Below are positions 6,127 through 7,423 of a stretch of 7,423 nt of DNA, in pieces. Below the pieces are notes generated by a model. It made no database searches. It worked only from the letters and a program-made list of their open reading frames with translations, and had not been told where the DNA came from. This DNA comes from Savagea sp. (GTDB taxonomy: Bacteria; Bacillota; Bacilli; Bacillales_A; Planococcaceae): NCBI GenBank assembly GCA_030152265.1, contig JASLHQ010000098.1, positions 1 through 7,423 of the forward strand. Reading direction: 5' to 3'. Made by a program: the position numbers and the translations under genes. Position 1 is the first letter of the stretch. Every line of letters starts with the position of its first letter.

Positions 6127-6444
6127 ATGTCGAATATACGCTTAAAAGGTGCGCTGCTCGATGACGAGACGCGTTGTCTACATTATCATTCTCCTTTAGA
6201 TGTAGTAGCGCTTCAATGTTACCATTGTCGAACGTTTTATCCTTGCTTTGAATGTCATAATGAACAGGAAGATCACACTTTCATGCCATGGCCAAAAACG
6301 GCTCAACAAGAACAGGCGATTTTATGCGGTGTTTGTCGCACGTTGCACACGATTGAGGCGTATCAATCGATGACGCATTGTACGAACTGCGAAGCACCAT
6401 TCAACCCGAAATGTGCGCTCCACGCCAAGCACTATTTCGAATAA
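6127..6444 (+). CDS. CHY-type zinc-finger protein
   Basis: 105 residues, a single CHY zinc-finger domain spanning the whole protein. Predicted metal ligands are C17, H19 (CxHY), C31/C34 (CYHC), C40, C43, H44 (CxxCH), H50, C67/C70 (CGVC), H74, C85/C88 (CTNC), C96 and H99, enough for three zinc ions. Surrounding family landmarks are SPLDVVALQC, FYPC, PWP, AILCG, HTI and FNPKCALH. Bacterial members are uncharacterised as far as I know; the eukaryotic relative Hot13 assists redox and zinc handling of small Tim proteins, which should not be carried over directly. ATG 6127 follows GAAGGAGTG (6113-6121). It is transcribed divergently from the YrvL-like gene over a 55-bp gap; its own promoter must lie in or beyond that gap and I cannot identify a good one. 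It ends before a bidirectional terminator. Confidence 0.92.
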   Translation: MSNIRLKGALLDDETRCLHYHSPLDVVALQCYHCRTFYPCFECHNEQEDHTFMPWPKTAQQEQAILCGVCRTLHTIEAYQSMTHCTNCEAPFNPKCALHAKHYFE

Positions 6445-6463
6445 AAAATTGTCTTTTACATGA

Positions 6464-6501
6464 AAAAACCTTTCCGCTACATGAGTAGAGGAAAGGTTTT
6501 T
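6464..6501. terminator. Bidirectional terminator between convergent genes
   Basis: A perfect 12-bp stem, AAAAACCTTTCC (6464-6475) with GGAAAGGTTTTT (6490-6501), is extended by an inner CTAC/GTAG helix (6477-6480 with 6485-6488) on an ATGA loop. The A-run on the left and T-run on the right let it end transcription from both the zinc-finger gene (+) and the YxcD gene (-), whose stop codon is only 4 bp away. Confidence 0.93.
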
Positions 6502-6505
6502 AGTA

Positions 6506-6799
6506 TTAGTCGATGACGGCGATAAATTCTTCGTCATCTGTCAATTGTAAGTCAACGGAAGCACTTAATGGATCGACATCGGTATATTGTTCTAAATATA
6601 AGCGAATCGCTGCGACGAGTTCTGGCATTGGTAAATCTTCCGTCACTCCGCGATACGTCACTTCCGCAAGAAATGGTTGTGGAAAATCGTCATCATAGAC
6701 AATTTCTGCTTCGAAATCTTCCGGCTGAGCGCCACGCTTTTGTGCTTCGTATAAACAAACACCATTAATAAGTTCTTGAACTGTTAAGATGAGCGCCAT
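6506..6799 (-). CDS. YxcD family protein (DUF2653)
   Basis: 97 residues, acidic, with no signal peptide or membrane segment, so probably cytosolic. It resembles the Bacillus YxcD/DUF2653 family: an N-terminal helix LTVQELINGVCLYEAQKRG (5-23), then PEDFEAEIVYDDD (26-38), a strand region FLAEVTYRG, a helix MPELVAAIRLYLEQY, and a very acidic C-terminus LQLTDDEEFIAVID. No biochemical function is known to me for the family. The ATG at 6799 lies 16 bp inside the end of the upstream membrane-protein gene, with GAGG about 10 bases before it, so the two are translated from one mRNA and are probably coupled. The transcript ends at the bidirectional hairpin just past the stop. Confidence 0.88.
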   Translation of the reverse strand: MALILTVQELINGVCLYEAQKRGAQPEDFEAEIVYDDDFPQPFLAEVTYRGVTEDLPMPELVAAIRLYLEQYTDVDPLSASVDLQLTDDEEFIAVID

Positions 6800-7233
6800 G
6801 ATTGGTGATCCTCATCTTTCTTCTCTTTTTTGCCGAATAAAAACTTAATAAGGCGTAAGAGCAACCCGATAATGACGACGATGAAAAGAATGTTTAAAAT
6901 CATGCCGACGATTGGTCCGAGTGCGCCTAAACCACCGAGCATACTACCGAATAACAAACCAGCGAGTCCACCCATCATTAATCCGCCGAGGAAACCACCG
7001 CGTTTATTTTGTTGGTCGGGTGATTTTTTAGGCGTTTGGTTGACGTTTTGTTTTTGGTCATTCTTTTTGTTAATGTTGGATTTATTCGGTGTTGGATTAC
7101 TTTTATTAAATCCACTTTTACCTGATTTGACTCGTTTTGCTTCTGCTACAGACACATCATCTGTCATAAGAGCACCGATTGTTGGGCTCATGACAATTGT
7201 CAATGCAAGAAAAGCTGCAAATAATTTTTTCAC
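6784..7233 (-). CDS. Exported Gly-rich membrane protein, Tim44-like annotation group
   Basis: 149 residues from GTG 7233, with AGGAGGT (7247-7241) eight bases upstream. Residues 1-32 are a signal peptide (MKK, hydrophobic core, AEA before K33). Residues 33-78 are a low-complexity basic linker rich in Asn, Lys, Gln, Ser and Pro. Residues 79-104 are Gly-rich with GG repeats (GGFLGGLMMGGLAGLLFG), and about 108-133 form a transmembrane helix, followed by a Lys-rich then acidic tail. Proteins with this layout are often labelled Tim44-like or preprotein translocase-like in Bacillota because of the Gly-rich/TM segment; that name does not prove a role in import, and the real Tim44 fold is not evident. 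The predicted topology is linker outside and C-tail inside. It overlaps the YxcD gene by 16 bp. A 58-bp gap separates it from the upstream gene. Confidence 0.85.
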   Translation of the reverse strand: MKKLFAAFLALTIVMSPTIGALMTDDVSVAEAKRVKSGKSGFNKSNPTPNKSNINKKNDQKQNVNQTPKKSPDQQNKRGGFLGGLMMGGLAGLLFGSMLGGLGALGPIVGMILNILFIVVIIGLLLRLIKFLFGKKEKKDEDHQSWRSS

Positions 7234-7263
7234 TATGAAAACCTCCTACTAAATCTCTTTCTA

Positions 7264-7276
7264 TTGTACCGTACAA
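7264..7276. promoter_or_regulatory. Perfect 6+1+6 palindrome, possible operator
   Basis: TTGTAC-C-GTACAA is a perfect inverted repeat with a 1-bp centre. It lies about 30 bp upstream of the GTG start of the exported-protein gene and overlaps a minus-strand -10-like TACAAT (7268 to 7263). No convincing -35 accompanies the -10. Position and symmetry suggest a repressor site; the binding protein is unknown. Confidence 0.4.
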
Positions 7277-7291
7277 CGAAAAAAAGTGATA

Positions 7292-7423
7292 CTAATTTGA
7301 ATGAATGATGATTGTTTCGTATTGTTCTTGCAATTGGAGCAGTCGCTCGTCTGCGAGTCGTTTTTGTTTGACGAGTTCCGCTTGCATTTTTTTCACTTGT
7401 TGATACGGTTTTTGCAACGTTTC
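7292..7423 (-). CDS. C-terminal 43 residues of an unknown, probably coiled-coil protein (truncated)
   Basis: An open minus-strand frame enters from the right edge and ends at TAG (7294-7292), giving 43 residues that end in YETIIIHSN. The composition is strongly helical and charged (QQVKKMQAELVKQKRLADE, then RLLQLQEQYE), with Leu, Val and Met at coiled-coil-like spacing. There is no in-window start; the single Met at residue 13 has no ribosome binding site. It could be the tail of a larger coiled-coil protein or a small helical protein. Codon use resembles its neighbours. No terminator is seen between it and the next leftward gene 58 bp away, so they may share a transcript unless the site at 7263-7276 is a promoter. 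I do not recognise the family. Confidence 0.6.
   Translation of the reverse strand, partial: ETLQKPYQQVKKMQAELVKQKRLADERLLQLQEQYETIIIHSN

Noticed and set aside
6830..7252. 140-codon plus-strand open frame opposite the exported-protein gene
   Set aside because: It mirrors the low-complexity Gly/Lys/Asn coding of the minus-strand gene, has no usable ribosome binding site or family resemblance, and overlaps a gene with a clear signal peptide and start.
1..7423. Mobile element, phage, CRISPR or toxin-antitoxin system
   Set aside because: I found no transposase, integrase, regularly spaced repeats, target-site duplications or toxin-like pair; base and codon use look even across the window.

Overview
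The window looks like chromosome of a low-to-moderate G+C Bacillota, most likely Bacillales. The signs are strong AGGAGG-type ribosome binding sites, several TTG/GTG starts, a T-box leader, CodY-like boxes, hairpin-plus-U terminators and Bacillus-type gene families (YxcD, YrvL-like, CHY zinc finger). A Bacillaceae genus or Exiguobacterium would fit; the sequence alone does not settle the genus. I see no insertion sequence, phage gene, CRISPR array, rRNA or tRNA.

Layout. 1-1013 (+): the 3' part of nadA (quinolinate synthase, NAD biosynthesis), cut by the left edge. 1026-1297 (+): a sigma-A promoter and a complete T-box leader with a CCU (proline) specifier and its own terminator, directly upstream of proB-proA (1318-3619), which overlap by 14 bp and encode the first two steps of proline synthesis from glutamate. 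3628-3662: terminator. 3676-3730: AT-rich control region with two CodY-like boxes and a promoter. 3761-4825 (+): branched-chain aminotransferase (ilvE), followed by a terminator.

The right half holds small accessory or poorly characterised genes. 4952-5503 (+) is a membrane-anchored Mrr-type endonuclease-fold protein. Its 3' end overlaps by 8 bp the convergent gene 5496-6071 (-), a four-helix membrane protein resembling YrvL. 6127-6444 (+) is a CHY-type zinc-finger protein, divergent from the YrvL-like gene across a 55-bp gap. A bidirectional terminator (6464-6501) separates it from a leftward pair: a secreted or membrane Gly-rich protein (6784-7233) overlapping a YxcD/DUF2653 protein (6506-6799). 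The right edge holds the last 43 codons of another leftward gene, apparently coiled coil.

The left half is amino-acid and cofactor supply, with two distinct starvation sensors readable in the DNA: uncharged tRNA-Pro for proBA and, probably, CodY for ilvE. The right half shows no obvious single pathway. The least ordinary items are the membrane-tethered Mrr-like protein, the YrvL-like protein with an added cytosolic tail, and a perfect operator-like palindrome at 7264-7276. I do not see convincing evidence of an entirely new multi-gene system.
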